The notes under the pieces: generated by a model | Seen by the model: only the letters and a program-made list of their open reading frames with translations | What the model was told of the DNA's origin: nothing | Database searches by the model: none | Position numbers and translations under genes: made by a program | Shown: positions 9,922-18,624 of the stretch, one piece after another | How positions within the stretch are numbered: the stretch's first letter is position 1 | Layout: every line of letters begins with the position of its first letter | Assembly: GCF_030063185.1 (NCBI RefSeq) | Contig: NZ_JASISP010000009.1 | Coordinates: 64,006 to 128,005 of the forward strand | Reading direction: 5' to 3' | Length of the DNA stretch: 64,000 bases | From: Arthrobacter sp. H35-D1 | GTDB taxonomy: Bacteria > Actinomycetota > Actinomycetes > Actinomycetales > Micrococcaceae

Positions 9922-10437
9922 CTAGTGCCTCTTCTGCACAATGGTGACGGGCCGGGTGTCCGGGCCCACGTCGCCTTGGAGCCGGCGCAGCACAGCGCGC
10001 GGGACAAAGTCGGCCACGTCCCCGCCCAGGGTGTGGATTTCCTTGATGAGCGTGGAGGAGAGGTGCAGGTAGCGGCTGTCCCCGGGCAGGAACACCGTCT
10101 CGACGCCGGAGAGCTGCCGGTTCATGGTGGCCATGGGCAGTTCGTAGTCAAAGTCGGAGGAGGAACGCAGCCCCTTCACAATGGCCGAGGCGCCGCGCGC
10201 ATGGCAGAAATCGGACAGCAGTCCCTCCCCCATCGGCTCAACCACAATGCCCGACAGGGCCGAGAACGTGGTCTTCGCCAGCTCCAGGCGCTCATTGAGC
10301 GTGAAGCGGTAGTTCTTGGAGTAGTTCGTGGAGACCGCCACAATCACTTCGTCGAAAAGTGCAGCCGCTCGGGCAATCACTTCAATGTGGCCCTTGTGGA
10401 TGGGGTCAAAGGATCCGGGGCATACGGCGCGTCGCAT
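9922..10437 (-). CDS. coaD: Phosphopantetheine adenylyltransferase
   Basis: A 171-residue enzyme that transfers AMP from ATP to 4'-phosphopantetheine in coenzyme A synthesis. It begins MRRAVCPGSFDPIHKGH, containing the nucleotidyltransferase motif PGSFDPIHKGH, and it carries the later motif SSTLIKEI. The frame stays open far upstream (to 11451), but family length and alignment fix the start at 10437. In related genomes coaD usually adjoins rsmD; here it is separated from rsmD by about 26 kb. Confidence 0.96.
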   Translation of the reverse strand: MRRAVCPGSFDPIHKGHIEVIARAAALFDEVIVAVSTNYSKNYRFTLNERLELAKTTFSALSGIVVEPMGEGLLSDFCHARGASAIVKGLRSSSDFDYELPMATMNRQLSGVETVFLPGDSRYLHLSSTLIKEIHTLGGDVADFVPRAVLRRLQGDVGPDTRPVTIVQKRH

Positions 10438-10542
10438 ACTGACGAATCTAGCCGACTTCCCCGCCCCGTTGCCACTGTTTAGACCCATGTTGGCCGTGAT
10501 CTGTGCTCTACTGGCCAGTAGCAGACTAAAAGGAGAATCGCC

Positions 10543-11445
10543 ATGAACCCAAAGTTTTCCGTCCAGGGCAAAACCGTCCTCGTCACAGGTGCCGGCATGG
10601 GCATGGGGCGCCTCTACGCCCTGCGCGCGGCCAGCGAAGGTGCCTCCACGGTGGTGCTCTGGGATGTGGATGCGGTTTCCATGCACGACGTCGGCCGTGA
10701 AGTCCGCGGACACGGCGCCAAGGCGGTGGAACAGCGGGTGGACCTCTCGGAGCTGGCCGCCATTCAGGCTGCGGCCGCCGCCCTCCGGGACGAGCACGGC
10801 ATCGCCGCCCCGGACGTTCTCATCAACAATGCCGGCATCGTGAAGAGCGGCCCGTTTTGGGAGCACGACTCCGAACGCCACACCCGCACCGTCATGAACA
10901 TCAATGCGCTGGCGCCCATGTACGTCGCGGCGGAATTCCTGCCCGCCATGATGCACAAGGGCACGGACCAGCGCATCCTGAACATTGCCTCGGCCGCCGG
11001 CACACTGGCCAACCCCAACATGAGCGTCTATGCGGCGTCCAAGTGGGCCGTCATCGGGTGGGGCGACTCCCTGCGCCTTGAGCTTGAGCGCCACGGCTCC
11101 CCGGTGAAAGTCACCACTTTCTGCCCCAGTTACATCAGCACAGGCATGTTTGAAGGGGTCAAGGGGCCGCTGCTGACTCCCATCATGAGCCCCGATACTG
11201 CCGTGGAGCGGGCGTGGCAGGCCATGCTCGCCGGAACGCCAATCAAACTGACACCGTGGACGGCCAAGCTGGCCATGGGACTGCGCGGGGTCCTGCCCAC
11301 TAGGGTGTGGGATGCCGTGGCCGGTAACGTGTTCAAGGTATACAACAGCATGGACCATTTCACCGGCCGCCAATCCGCGCCAACCGCGGCCCCGGCAGCC
11401 CACACCGTCCCCGGTCCGGGCACAACTGCGCCGCAGGAAACATAG
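10543..11445 (+). CDS. Short-chain dehydrogenase/reductase
   Basis: A 300-residue classical SDR. It has the NAD(P) motif GAGMGMG near residue 15, NNAG in the middle, and YAASK as the catalytic Tyr-Lys pair with a Ser in NIASAAG. The substrate cannot be told. A clear AAGGAG site precedes the ATG. Eight bases after its stop the aminotransferase gene begins, so it heads a three-gene operon with that gene and the methyltransferase-like gene. Confidence 0.88.
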   Translation: MNPKFSVQGKTVLVTGAGMGMGRLYALRAASEGASTVVLWDVDAVSMHDVGREVRGHGAKAVEQRVDLSELAAIQAAAAALRDEHGIAAPDVLINNAGIVKSGPFWEHDSERHTRTVMNINALAPMYVAAEFLPAMMHKGTDQRILNIASAAGTLANPNMSVYAASKWAVIGWGDSLRLELERHGSPVKVTTFCPSYISTGMFEGVKGPLLTPIMSPDTAVERAWQAMLAGTPIKLTPWTAKLAMGLRGVLPTRVWDAVAGNVFKVYNSMDHFTGRQSAPTAAPAAHTVPGPGTTAPQET

Positions 11446-11453
11446 GAGCACTC

Positions 11454-12650
11454 ATGAGCACGCCCTGGCAACGCACCGCACAAGGGGCCAACCTGCTGGG
11501 CCCGGACGGCTCCCTGGGCGTGACCATCTTTGAGGAAATCACCACCCTGGCCAACCGGCACGGCGCCATCAACCTAGGCCAGGGCTTTCCTGACGAAGAC
11601 GGACCGGCAGAGCTGAGCCGCCTCGCCCAGGACGCCATCGCCCGCGGTGACAACCAGTACGCCCCCGGCAAGGGCCTCCTCGATCTGCGCCGTGCCGTGT
11701 CTGAGCATCAGGACCGCTTTTACGGTCTCGCCCCCGACCCGGACACCGAAATCATCATTACCACCGGCGCCACCGAGGCCATTGCCGCCACGGTCCTGGC
11801 CCTGACCGGCCCGGGCGACGAAGTCCTGACCTTCGAGCCGTTCTACGATTCCTACGGCGCCATGATCGGCCTCAGCGGAGCCCGCCACACCACCGCCGCG
11901 CTCCTTGCCCCCGACTTCATGCCGGACCTGGCCACACTGGAAAAAAGCTTCAGCCAGCGCACCAAAATGGTCATCGTCAACAATCCGCACAACCCCACCG
12001 GCGCCATGTTCCCGGCGGAAGTGCTGCGCGAGGTGGTGCGCCTGGCCATCAGGTACGACGCCGTCATCCTCACCGATGAGGTCTACGAGCACCTGACGTT
12101 TGGTCCCCGGCACATACCCGTGGCCACGCTGCCGGGAGCCGCCGAGCGCACGCTCACCATTTCCTCGGCCGGCAAGACGTTCTCCTTCACCGGCTGGAAG
12201 ATCGGTTGGCTGTCCGGCCCGACGGAACTGGTCGCCGCGGCTCGCACCGTCAAACAGTTCCTGAGCTATTCCTCCGGCACCCCGTTCCAAGGCGCCATCG
12301 CCGCCGGGCTGCGCATGGACCAGGAGTTCTTCACCGATGCTGCCGCGACGCTTGCCCGCAAGCGCGACATCCTTGGCGAGGGCCTGCGCGCCGCGGGCTT
12401 CGAGGTGTACCTGCCCCAGGGAACGTATTTCATCAACGCGGACACGCAGGGCCTCGGTATCACCGACGCCACGGCGCTGGCCCGCCGCTTGCCGGAACTG
12501 ATCGGCGTGGCAGCCATTCCGGTCCCGGTGTTTTGCCACCCTGAGGGGGCACAACGCACCCGTTCGCTGCTCCGTTTCGCCTTCTGCAAGCAGGTCCCGC
12601 TGCTGGAGATGGCTGCCGAACGCCTCGCCACGCTGCGGGACAAGCTCTAG
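11454..12650 (+). CDS. PLP-dependent aminotransferase, class I/II
   Basis: A 398-residue fold-type I aminotransferase of the kynurenine/methionine aminotransferase-like group. It has the Asn-His-Pro segment NNPHNPTG, TDEVYEH, and the PLP-binding Lys in SSAGKTFSFTGWK. The likely role is transamination of an amino acid or a keto acid; the exact substrate is not evident. AGGAG precedes the ATG. Its TAG overlaps the GTG of the next gene by one base, indicating translational coupling. Confidence 0.88.
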   Translation: MSTPWQRTAQGANLLGPDGSLGVTIFEEITTLANRHGAINLGQGFPDEDGPAELSRLAQDAIARGDNQYAPGKGLLDLRRAVSEHQDRFYGLAPDPDTEIIITTGATEAIAATVLALTGPGDEVLTFEPFYDSYGAMIGLSGARHTTAALLAPDFMPDLATLEKSFSQRTKMVIVNNPHNPTGAMFPAEVLREVVRLAIRYDAVILTDEVYEHLTFGPRHIPVATLPGAAERTLTISSAGKTFSFTGWKIGWLSGPTELVAAARTVKQFLSYSSGTPFQGAIAAGLRMDQEFFTDAAATLARKRDILGEGLRAAGFEVYLPQGTYFINADTQGLGITDATALARRLPELIGVAAIPVPVFCHPEGAQRTRSLLRFAFCKQVPLLEMAAERLATLRDKL

Positions 12651-13420
12651 TGGCGGCCAGCCGCTTCCTGCGCACCAGCGGCGTCCATGCCACGATCGAC
12701 CCGGACCCCTGGCATGAGCACGCCTTCGTCCTGAGCATCGACGGCGCCGAGCAATCGCAGGTGAACCTCGCCGAACCGCAGGACGTCTTTTACGAATACC
12801 TGCGCCGGATCGCCAATGCCGTGGACTTGCTCAAGTCCCCCGGCGAGCCCGTCGCGGCGCTGCATCTGGGCGCCGGCGCGCTGACCCTGGCCCGGTACAT
12901 CCAAGCCACCCGGCCCGGTTCCGTGCAGCACGCCGTAGAACTGGAACGCGAACTGCTGGACTTTGTCCTGGACAAGCTTCCCCTGCCGGAAGGGACGGAG
13001 CTCTCCACCCACGTGGGCGACGCCCGTGAAGAGCTGGCCGCACTGCCCTCCGGGCTGAAGTTCGACGTCGTCATTCTGGACATTTTCAGCGGACCCGACG
13101 CCCCTGCCCACCTTGCGTGCGCAGACTTTTACCGCGAAGCGGCAGCAGTGCTGGCACCGGAGGGAATCCTGGCGGTCAACGTGGGCGACGAGCCGGGCTT
13201 CACGCTAGTGACAAGCCAAACGCAGGCGCTGCAGGCGGCCATGGAACAGGTGGCCGCCTATGGCACCACCATGCTTTTCACCCGCCGCTACCCCGGAAAC
13301 ATCATCCTGGTGGGCAAGAACGGTGCATGGCCCGAAGGCTGGGCCCAGGCACTGGTGGCTGCCGGACCGCACCCTGCCACGGTCCTGACAGGCGTTGAAC
13401 TTGACGAGCTGACAGGCTGA
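12650..13420 (+). CDS. Spermidine synthase-like methyltransferase-fold protein
   Basis: A 256-residue Rossmann-fold protein related to spermidine synthases, with an LHLGAGALTLARY motif for the nucleotide-like cofactor and DVVILDIFSG as the acidic substrate loop. Proteins of this kind in actinobacteria often lack proof of polyamine synthesis, so the activity is left open. It starts with GTG overlapping the upstream stop (TAGTG), as the last gene of the SDR-aminotransferase operon. Confidence 0.8.
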   Translation: MAASRFLRTSGVHATIDPDPWHEHAFVLSIDGAEQSQVNLAEPQDVFYEYLRRIANAVDLLKSPGEPVAALHLGAGALTLARYIQATRPGSVQHAVELERELLDFVLDKLPLPEGTELSTHVGDAREELAALPSGLKFDVVILDIFSGPDAPAHLACADFYREAAAVLAPEGILAVNVGDEPGFTLVTSQTQALQAAMEQVAAYGTTMLFTRRYPGNIILVGKNGAWPEGWAQALVAAGPHPATVLTGVELDELTG

Positions 13421-13426
13421 GGATCC

Positions 13427-13639
13427 TCACTCGTGCACTGCCCACCCGCACTGGAGCTTGATATCCCCCACGTCCACCGCGGACTGGATGAAGCCGATAA
13501 AGTCCCAGCCCTCGCGTTGCATCAGCGGGGCCTCGTTGAGCCAAAACAGGGCACCATCCGCATTGGCTGAGGCAGCCTGGGCGGAGTCCATTGACGGCGC
13601 CGAGTAGAGGTTGATCAGGACCGTGTTGGGGTCGAGCAT
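13427..13639 (-). CDS. Small hypothetical ORF, perhaps the end of a decayed lipoprotein gene
   Basis: A 70-residue reading frame whose composition (for example GALFWLNEAPLMQREGW) looks protein-like, but no family is recognised. It follows the broken lipoprotein gene upstream on the same strand in a different frame, so it could be its displaced 3' end. It converges with the spermidine-synthase-like gene only 6 bases away. Existence as an independent gene is uncertain. Confidence 0.35.
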   Translation of the reverse strand: MLDPNTVLINLYSAPSMDSAQAASANADGALFWLNEAPLMQREGWDFIGFIQSAVDVGDIKLQCGWAVHE

Positions 13640-13692
13640 TGGAGACCCGGGCAGATGCCGCCCCAGGCAGGCACCGGCGCTGTTTGCACAGG

Positions 13693-14209
13693 CTACAGCT
13701 CCCCGTCCACAGCCTTAACGGTGATGGTGCGCGCCTGCAGGCCGCTGCCCGCACCCGAATATGGCACCTTGTCGTCCTCGCCGGAGACGCGCAGCCGTTG
13801 GGTCACGGTGACGCCGCCCTTCCCTGCGACCACGGAATCCACCACAGTGCCGCAGCGGCTGAGCTGCGCAATCGGGTATTTCACCTGCACGGCGTTGGCG
13901 CCGTCGGCCACCCACAAATACCAGAGGCTCTCAAAGCCGTTCCCATCGAGGCGGTTGATGGCGGCCGCTGCGTCGTCGCCGCCACGCCAGTCTCTCCCGC
14001 GCCACCAGTCTCCCCTGATCCACCATCGCGGGGCCAGCACCTCCCATGATTGGAGGTTGGGCCCCGGCGACGGGAGGAGGCTGGTTCCCGGCACCGTTGG
14101 CGGAACTTCCTGCCGAAGTTCCGGTGGCCGTCTGCGTGGTTGTGGCCTCCGCCGAGTCAGCCAGCGGTTGCCGTATTTCGGAGGCGCACGCAGTCAGTCC
14201 TGAGACCAT
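13693..14209 (-). pseudogene. Frameshifted secreted lipoprotein
   Basis: The 5' part, from ATG at 14209, encodes a short signal sequence ending in a lipobox-like LTAC followed by a Ser/Thr/Ala-rich linker. It loses sense after about 65 codons. The 3' part, in another frame (from about 13970 to the stop at 13693), encodes a protein-like stretch including SLWYLWVADGANAVQVKY and ends VKAVDGEL. The two parts together look like one extracytoplasmic lipoprotein broken by a frameshift in a GC-rich stretch near 13970-14020. A sequencing error would give the same picture. Confidence 0.5.
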
Positions 14210-14416
14210 CAGCGCACAGAGGGCCAGGGGTAGTGGCCCGATGCGTATGCGATGATGCCAGCCTTTGGCTCGGCAGGAGTGCTATGCATTGAACTTATGG
14301 CCGCAGCGTGTGGGTGTCAAAGAATATTTCCCTGCACCCGCCATGGAGCTTGGCTAGGGGCATGGAAAACTGAGCAGCCGGCAATGGGAGGCACCGTCTT
14401 GCTTGGAACTCTTGAG

Positions 14417-14968
14417 TTACTTGGAGTTCTTTTCGACAAACAAGCACTCTGCAGGCTTGTGGCTGGTGGACGTCTGGCTGGCAACTTCCTGGCCGTCAAT
14501 GCTGATGGAGCAGGAGATTTCTCCGGTGCCACCGGACGGGTACTTGCCCAGCACCAGAATCTTGGTGAAGACGGAATCCGTCGGCACGGTGAGCTCCTGG
14601 CTGAACGGCAGCTTCTCCGTCTTCATCTCGCCGCCGCTTTCCTTGCCATCGGCGGTGATGACCAATGCCTTGACGAGGCCGTCACTCTTGGCACCTTTCA
14701 CCTGCAGGGTGACCTGCCTGCCGGCCGGGGCACTCGTGGCCTTTTTGCTGGCCTCGGCCGGCGTGGCGACGGGTGCGGTGACAGCGCCCTCCGTGGCAGT
14801 TTCCGTGGCAGTGACTTCTTGGGTTGCTGAGGCGGCGCTCGAGGATTCCGCGGCGGGGGCCGGGGCATCCGTGGAGCAGCCGGCCAAGGAGAGGCCCAGC
14901 ATCACCAAGGAGGCTCCTGCAAGTACTGGCAGGGAGAATTTTTTAGCTGTTTTCTTCTGAGTGGTCAT
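14417..14968 (-). CDS. Secreted lipoprotein of unknown function
   Basis: A 183-residue protein with a type II signal peptide (charged TTQKKTAKK start, hydrophobic core, lipobox LAGC), an Ala/Ser/Glu-rich linker of about 50 residues, and a C-terminal domain of about 100 residues rich in beta-strand-like sequence ending ECLFVEKNSK. No family is recognised. ATG at 14968 was chosen over 14986 because it places the Lys-rich signal start at the N-terminus. The final Cys and one before it (EISCSI) may form a disulfide. Confidence 0.7.
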   Translation of the reverse strand: MTTQKKTAKKFSLPVLAGASLVMLGLSLAGCSTDAPAPAAESSSAASATQEVTATETATEGAVTAPVATPAEASKKATSAPAGRQVTLQVKGAKSDGLVKALVITADGKESGGEMKTEKLPFSQELTVPTDSVFTKILVLGKYPSGGTGEISCSISIDGQEVASQTSTSHKPAECLFVEKNSK

Positions 14969-15390
14969 GTGTTCATGATTGCCCACCCGGACTCTTGAAC
15001 AAATCCAACTGGTGGCGAAAAAGGCCTGTTTCTCTCATAAACAAGCTGTTTTCCCGCAATGCTCGTTGCCGCGGACACCCCTCCGAGTGCAATGGCGTTG
15101 GGTCTGGAGCCGCAGTGCACTTCCGCTTGCCTGCAAGCTTCCCGCTGGAATTATGGCCGCACACGCACCGCAACCGGGCGTGTTTTTAGCAGAAATACCG
15201 GCCTGTGGCGAAGCACACAACATTCTAATGTGCCTTCCGGCCGCAGCTCGCTGTCGGCTTCACAATCTGCATGGCCCCGTTGACCGTTGTCCACCGCTGT
15301 TGTGGGGCTCCGGTTGGCAGCCCCACCACAGTGGCGCCTCGCTGGAATTCTGCGCCAATATTAGGGGCGGCTGCGACCGGTGTCTCCGTT
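14969..15390. other. Intergenic region downstream of the dprE-like operon
   Basis: About 420 bases without a convincing gene. It holds a strong hairpin at 15298-15330 and, near 14969, the promoter region of the lipoprotein gene. Nothing else was recognised. Confidence 0.5.
15298..15330 (-). terminator. Hairpin after the dprE2-like gene
   Basis: A 12-base stem with one G-T wobble (arms 15298-15309 and 15319-15330) and a 9-base loop, starting 60 bases past the stop of the DprE2-like gene. It has no T-run, as is common in high-GC actinobacteria. It probably ends the NAGPA-ubiA-dprE1-dprE2 transcript. Confidence 0.6.
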
Positions 15391-16140
15391 TTATCTCAGT
15401 GCCGGAGGCAGGACAGGGCGGGGAAGAATTCTGAGCAGGAGAATCGCCCAGCGCATTTTCTTGGGGACCCAGACCACGCTCTTTCCGCTCCGGAGTGCCT
15501 GGGCAACTTGGTGTCCTGTTGCCTGTGGCGTTGAAGCGAGTGGGGGTGGTGTCAGGTGCGCGGTCATGGGCGTGGACACGAATCCGGGTCTGACCAGCAG
15601 GGTCCTGACTCCTTGGGCTGTCATTGACGCCGTGGTGGTTCGGACCAGGGTGTCGATTCCTTGTTTTGCGATTGCATAGTCCAAGATTGCTTCGCGGGGG
15701 CGAACGGCGGCGGCGGAAGAGAGCACGATGAGCGTCCCGGAGCCTTGGCTGGCCAGGAGTCGCTGGCTGCTGCGGATGAGCAGGGCGGGTCCCACAAGGT
15801 TCGTGGTGAGGGTTGTTTCAGGTGTTTGGGGCTCGCCCATGGTTCCGATGGCCATGATCACTGCATCTACGGGGCTTGTTGTGCCGCCAATGAGGTTTTG
15901 GGCGTTCAGGAGGACATCGTGGGTTTCGTTGAGCGTCATTGTCGTGTTGTAGGTGGCTTCCGTGACGGTGTGGCCTTTGCCCCGCAGCAGGTGGGCGGCG
16001 GCTGTTTGTTTGCTGCTGGAGCGTCCCACGAGACAGATTGCCGCGTGGGGTGCGCTGGTTTGGTCAACGATGGCGAGCCCTATTTCTGAGCTGCCACCCA
16101 GCAAAATGATGCGTTTAAAGGGTTGGTTGTGAGCGGTCAT
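15391..16140 (-). CDS. dprE2: DprE2-like decaprenylphosphoryl-2-keto-ribose reductase
   Basis: A 249-residue short-chain dehydrogenase with the cofactor motif LGGSSEIGLAIV and catalytic Tyr-Lys in LDYAIAKQG. In mycobacteria DprE2 reduces decaprenylphosphoryl-2-keto-erythro-pentofuranose to decaprenylphosphoryl-arabinose, after DprE1 has oxidised the ribose form. Its ATG overlaps the stop of the DprE1-like gene (ATGA), the same pairing as in Corynebacteriales. The specific role is inferred from this pairing plus the UbiA-type gene upstream; alone it would only be called an SDR. Confidence 0.75.
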   Translation of the reverse strand: MTAHNQPFKRIILLGGSSEIGLAIVDQTSAPHAAICLVGRSSSKQTAAAHLLRGKGHTVTEATYNTTMTLNETHDVLLNAQNLIGGTTSPVDAVIMAIGTMGEPQTPETTLTTNLVGPALLIRSSQRLLASQGSGTLIVLSSAAAVRPREAILDYAIAKQGIDTLVRTTTASMTAQGVRTLLVRPGFVSTPMTAHLTPPPLASTPQATGHQVAQALRSGKSVVWVPKKMRWAILLLRILPRPVLPPALR

Positions 16141-17543
16141 GATGGCAACTCCAGGAGGTTGAGTCTTTGGGAGAGCAGGGAGCCCATTTTTTGGGTTGGG
16201 TCCAGGCGGGATCTGGCTTCCTGCCAGCGGAGCAGTTGTGGATACATCAGGGGAAGCATCCGGGCAGAGAGCCGACTGTCCTTGCTGAGGTAGACCCGTC
16301 CTCCTGCGTTGGCGACCACCGTGTCGAGGTGGGAAAGGACCGTTGCCAGTCCCGGGGAACGGGCGGGAAAGTCCAGCGCCAGGGTCCATCCTGGCTGTGG
16401 GAACGACAGCAGGCCTTTCCCTGAAGCGCCGAAGGGCTTCAGTACGGCAAGGGCAGGGACTTCTCCGGCGCGTTGAAGGTTTTCCAGAATATGCCGCAGG
16501 GTCTTCGTGCCGCTGGTGGGGACGGAGAACTGGTATTGGATCAATCCCTGCTTTCCGAACGCGGCGGGCCAGAAGTCCGCCCCGTCCAGTGGGTTAAGTG
16601 CCGTGGTGAAGTGAACCATCTTGGCGCTGGCGCTCACGGGAAGGTTCCAGCGCATTGCGTTTGCTGCAGCAACACTGCGGTGGTTCACGATTCCAGGTCC
16701 GGGGAAGGAGTGGATGGTGCGCATCGTGGTGCCGTGCGGTGCCAGTTGTTCTCCTTTCCTGCCTGCGGGCAGCATCTCTGACGTCGCAGGTGTGCTGACA
16801 TCGACCAATCCGCGCAGCTGGTGGTGGGCTGCGTCTATCCAGGCCACGGCATGGGAGGGGGTTTGCGCCGAGGCGGTGATGATGTCCATGGACTCTTCCA
16901 GCGATCTTGCTTTCCGACGAACAACGCGCAGGTAGGACGTTTCCACCCGTTGGAGCTGGAGCGTGGCGGAGACAATGACGCCGGTCAGTCCCATTCCACC
17001 GACCGTGGCCCAAAAATCCTCGGGGTGGGCATCCGGAGAAAGTCGCAGGATGTCCCCGGAGGCAAGCATGAGTTCCAATTGAAGAACGTGATCACCGAAG
17101 GATCCTTGGTGTGGGTGGTTCTTTCCGTGGACATCGCTGGCTATGGCCCCGCCAACCGTGATGTGGGAGGTGCCAGGGAGCACTGGAAGTGCCCAGCCTT
17201 CGGGAATGGATACCTGATGCAGGGCCTGCAGTGTTGCGCCGGCGTCCGAGACGAGGACACCAGTCCCTGGATCGAAGGACCGAATGGTTGCGTAGCCTGT
17301 GAGATCGATGGTGTGGTGCCCGATCGCAGCGTCCCCGTAGCTGCGGCCAGCTCCACGGACGGTGACAGGGCCCCTGGATGTGCTGATGAGGTCTTGGATC
17401 TGGTGTGCCGAGGTGGGACGGTCGAGGTGGGCGCGGGTGGGGGTGGTCCGTCCCCACCCGGTGATCGTGCGCTCGTGGGTGGAGGCCAATTCATTGTGGC
17501 TGTCACAGCGGACTGGCGATGACTGTGGGTTGGGGGTTTTCAT
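16137..17543 (-). CDS. dprE1: DprE1-like FAD-dependent decaprenylphosphoryl-ribose oxidase
   Basis: A 468-residue FAD-binding oxidase of the VAO/PCMH type, with TVRGAGRSYGDAA as the FAD-binding segment and GTSHITVGGAIASDVHGKNH nearby. The C-terminal substrate domain contains LKPFG, GWTLALDFP and YLSKDSR, which I align to mycobacterial DprE1 Lys367/Phe369, Asn385-Cys387 and Lys418. The position of the benzothiazinone-reactive Cys387 is Ala389 here. It works with the coupled dprE2-like gene to epimerise prenyl-phosphoryl-ribose at C2. Alternative: an oxidase acting on another prenyl-linked or free sugar. The neighbouring UbiA-type gene supports the first reading. Confidence 0.78.
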   Translation of the reverse strand: MKTPNPQSSPVRCDSHNELASTHERTITGWGRTTPTRAHLDRPTSAHQIQDLISTSRGPVTVRGAGRSYGDAAIGHHTIDLTGYATIRSFDPGTGVLVSDAGATLQALHQVSIPEGWALPVLPGTSHITVGGAIASDVHGKNHPHQGSFGDHVLQLELMLASGDILRLSPDAHPEDFWATVGGMGLTGVIVSATLQLQRVETSYLRVVRRKARSLEESMDIITASAQTPSHAVAWIDAAHHQLRGLVDVSTPATSEMLPAGRKGEQLAPHGTTMRTIHSFPGPGIVNHRSVAAANAMRWNLPVSASAKMVHFTTALNPLDGADFWPAAFGKQGLIQYQFSVPTSGTKTLRHILENLQRAGEVPALAVLKPFGASGKGLLSFPQPGWTLALDFPARSPGLATVLSHLDTVVANAGGRVYLSKDSRLSARMLPLMYPQLLRWQEARSRLDPTQKMGSLLSQRLNLLELPS

Positions 17544-17604
17544 GGCTTCTCCGACGGGCTGGGCAATTGTGTGGGCTGGCGGGTCCGGTGAACGAGGAAC
17601 TCAC

Positions 17605-18603
17605 TCATCGTGCGACGGTCATGTAGATTCCTGCCATGGCGGGGGCCAACCAGGCAATCGCTGCCGCTGCCAGGAACACGTCGCTGAACATTAGATGTTC
17701 AGGGCGTTGCCCATCGCCACGCGAGCAGAGATAGCCGTAGCGCAGGAGGGTGGCAATGAACGGCAGGATGGAGACTTGGATGAGGGCCGATCCCCAAGGA
17801 GTCCCGGGGTATTGGACGGCCCAGAGCGAATAGCAGATGATCGCACTGGTGAGAGCGAGGGTTAGTGTCTGCTCGAGCCAGCTTTTGCTGTAGAGCGACA
17901 AGGTGGCGCGGCTGGTTGGCAGGAGCGAACCCGCAACTCCGGCGGGCTGCATGCCGGTGTTCTGGGATTGGAGTTCAGCCTGTCGTTTGGCGGTGACGAT
18001 GTACAGCGCTCCGAAGAACGTGACCAGCAAAAACCAGGAAGTCACCGCGACGCCCGTGGCCAGCGCTCCTGTCCCCGCACGCAGGACGAAGCCCATGGCG
18101 ACAACGAGGATGTCAAGGACGGCGAATCGTTTCAGGTAGAGAGAATACGTTGTGGTCAGCACGAGGTAAGTGCACAGGCCAACGAGCGTCAGCCACCCCA
18201 CGGTCATCGCCGTGATCAATGCTGCAGCTGCCAGGATCAGAGCTGCCACGTACCCAACTTTGGTGCTGATCCGCCCGGATGCAAAGGGTCGGTGGCATTT
18301 GGTGGGGTGCCTGCGGTCTGCGGCAATGTCGCGCAGGTCATTGAGGAAGTATGTTGCCGCCGAGCCAAGAGTGAAGGCCACCGCTGCCAGAAGCGCGTGC
18401 ACGGCAACGTTGGGTTCGGTGAGGACTCCGGCCGCAGCCGGGGCGGCAAAGAGGAGAAGGTTCTTCGGCCATTGGGTCGGCCTGGCTGCGGCGAAGAGGC
18501 TGGCGATGGTCCCGGAGTGTGACTCTGCCTGGGTTTTTCCAGCTTGCTCGCGCAGTGGTGCGTCCGGGGAGGGCAGTGGCAGGCCTGCTGTGAGCTCGGT
18601 CAT
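17605..18603 (-). CDS. ubiA: UbiA-type decaprenyl-phosphate phosphoribosyltransferase
   Basis: A 332-residue membrane prenyltransferase with about eight to nine hydrophobic segments. The first Asp-rich motif is NDLRDIAADRRHP, and the stretch around GFVLRAGTGALA and TAKRQAEL matches the 5-phospho-alpha-D-ribose-1-diphosphate: decaprenyl-phosphate transferases (Rv3806c group) rather than ubiquinone or heme enzymes. It would make decaprenylphosphoryl-5-phosphoribose, the substrate of a PAP2 phosphatase and then of DprE1/DprE2. It sits 61 bases upstream of dprE1 and 21 bases downstream of the NAGPA-type gene. Confidence 0.82.
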   Translation of the reverse strand: MTELTAGLPLPSPDAPLREQAGKTQAESHSGTIASLFAAARPTQWPKNLLLFAAPAAAGVLTEPNVAVHALLAAVAFTLGSAATYFLNDLRDIAADRRHPTKCHRPFASGRISTKVGYVAALILAAAALITAMTVGWLTLVGLCTYLVLTTTYSLYLKRFAVLDILVVAMGFVLRAGTGALATGVAVTSWFLLVTFFGALYIVTAKRQAELQSQNTGMQPAGVAGSLLPTSRATLSLYSKSWLEQTLTLALTSAIICYSLWAVQYPGTPWGSALIQVSILPFIATLLRYGYLCSRGDGQRPEHLMFSDVFLAAAAIAWLAPAMAGIYMTVAR

Positions 18604-18624
18604 GATCGCTCCTGGTGGGTGTGG

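Noticed and set aside
10438..11451. Long minus-strand open frame continuing upstream of coaD
   Set aside because: It lies opposite the SDR gene, which has a clear ribosome site and family motifs; the CoaD family begins at 10437.
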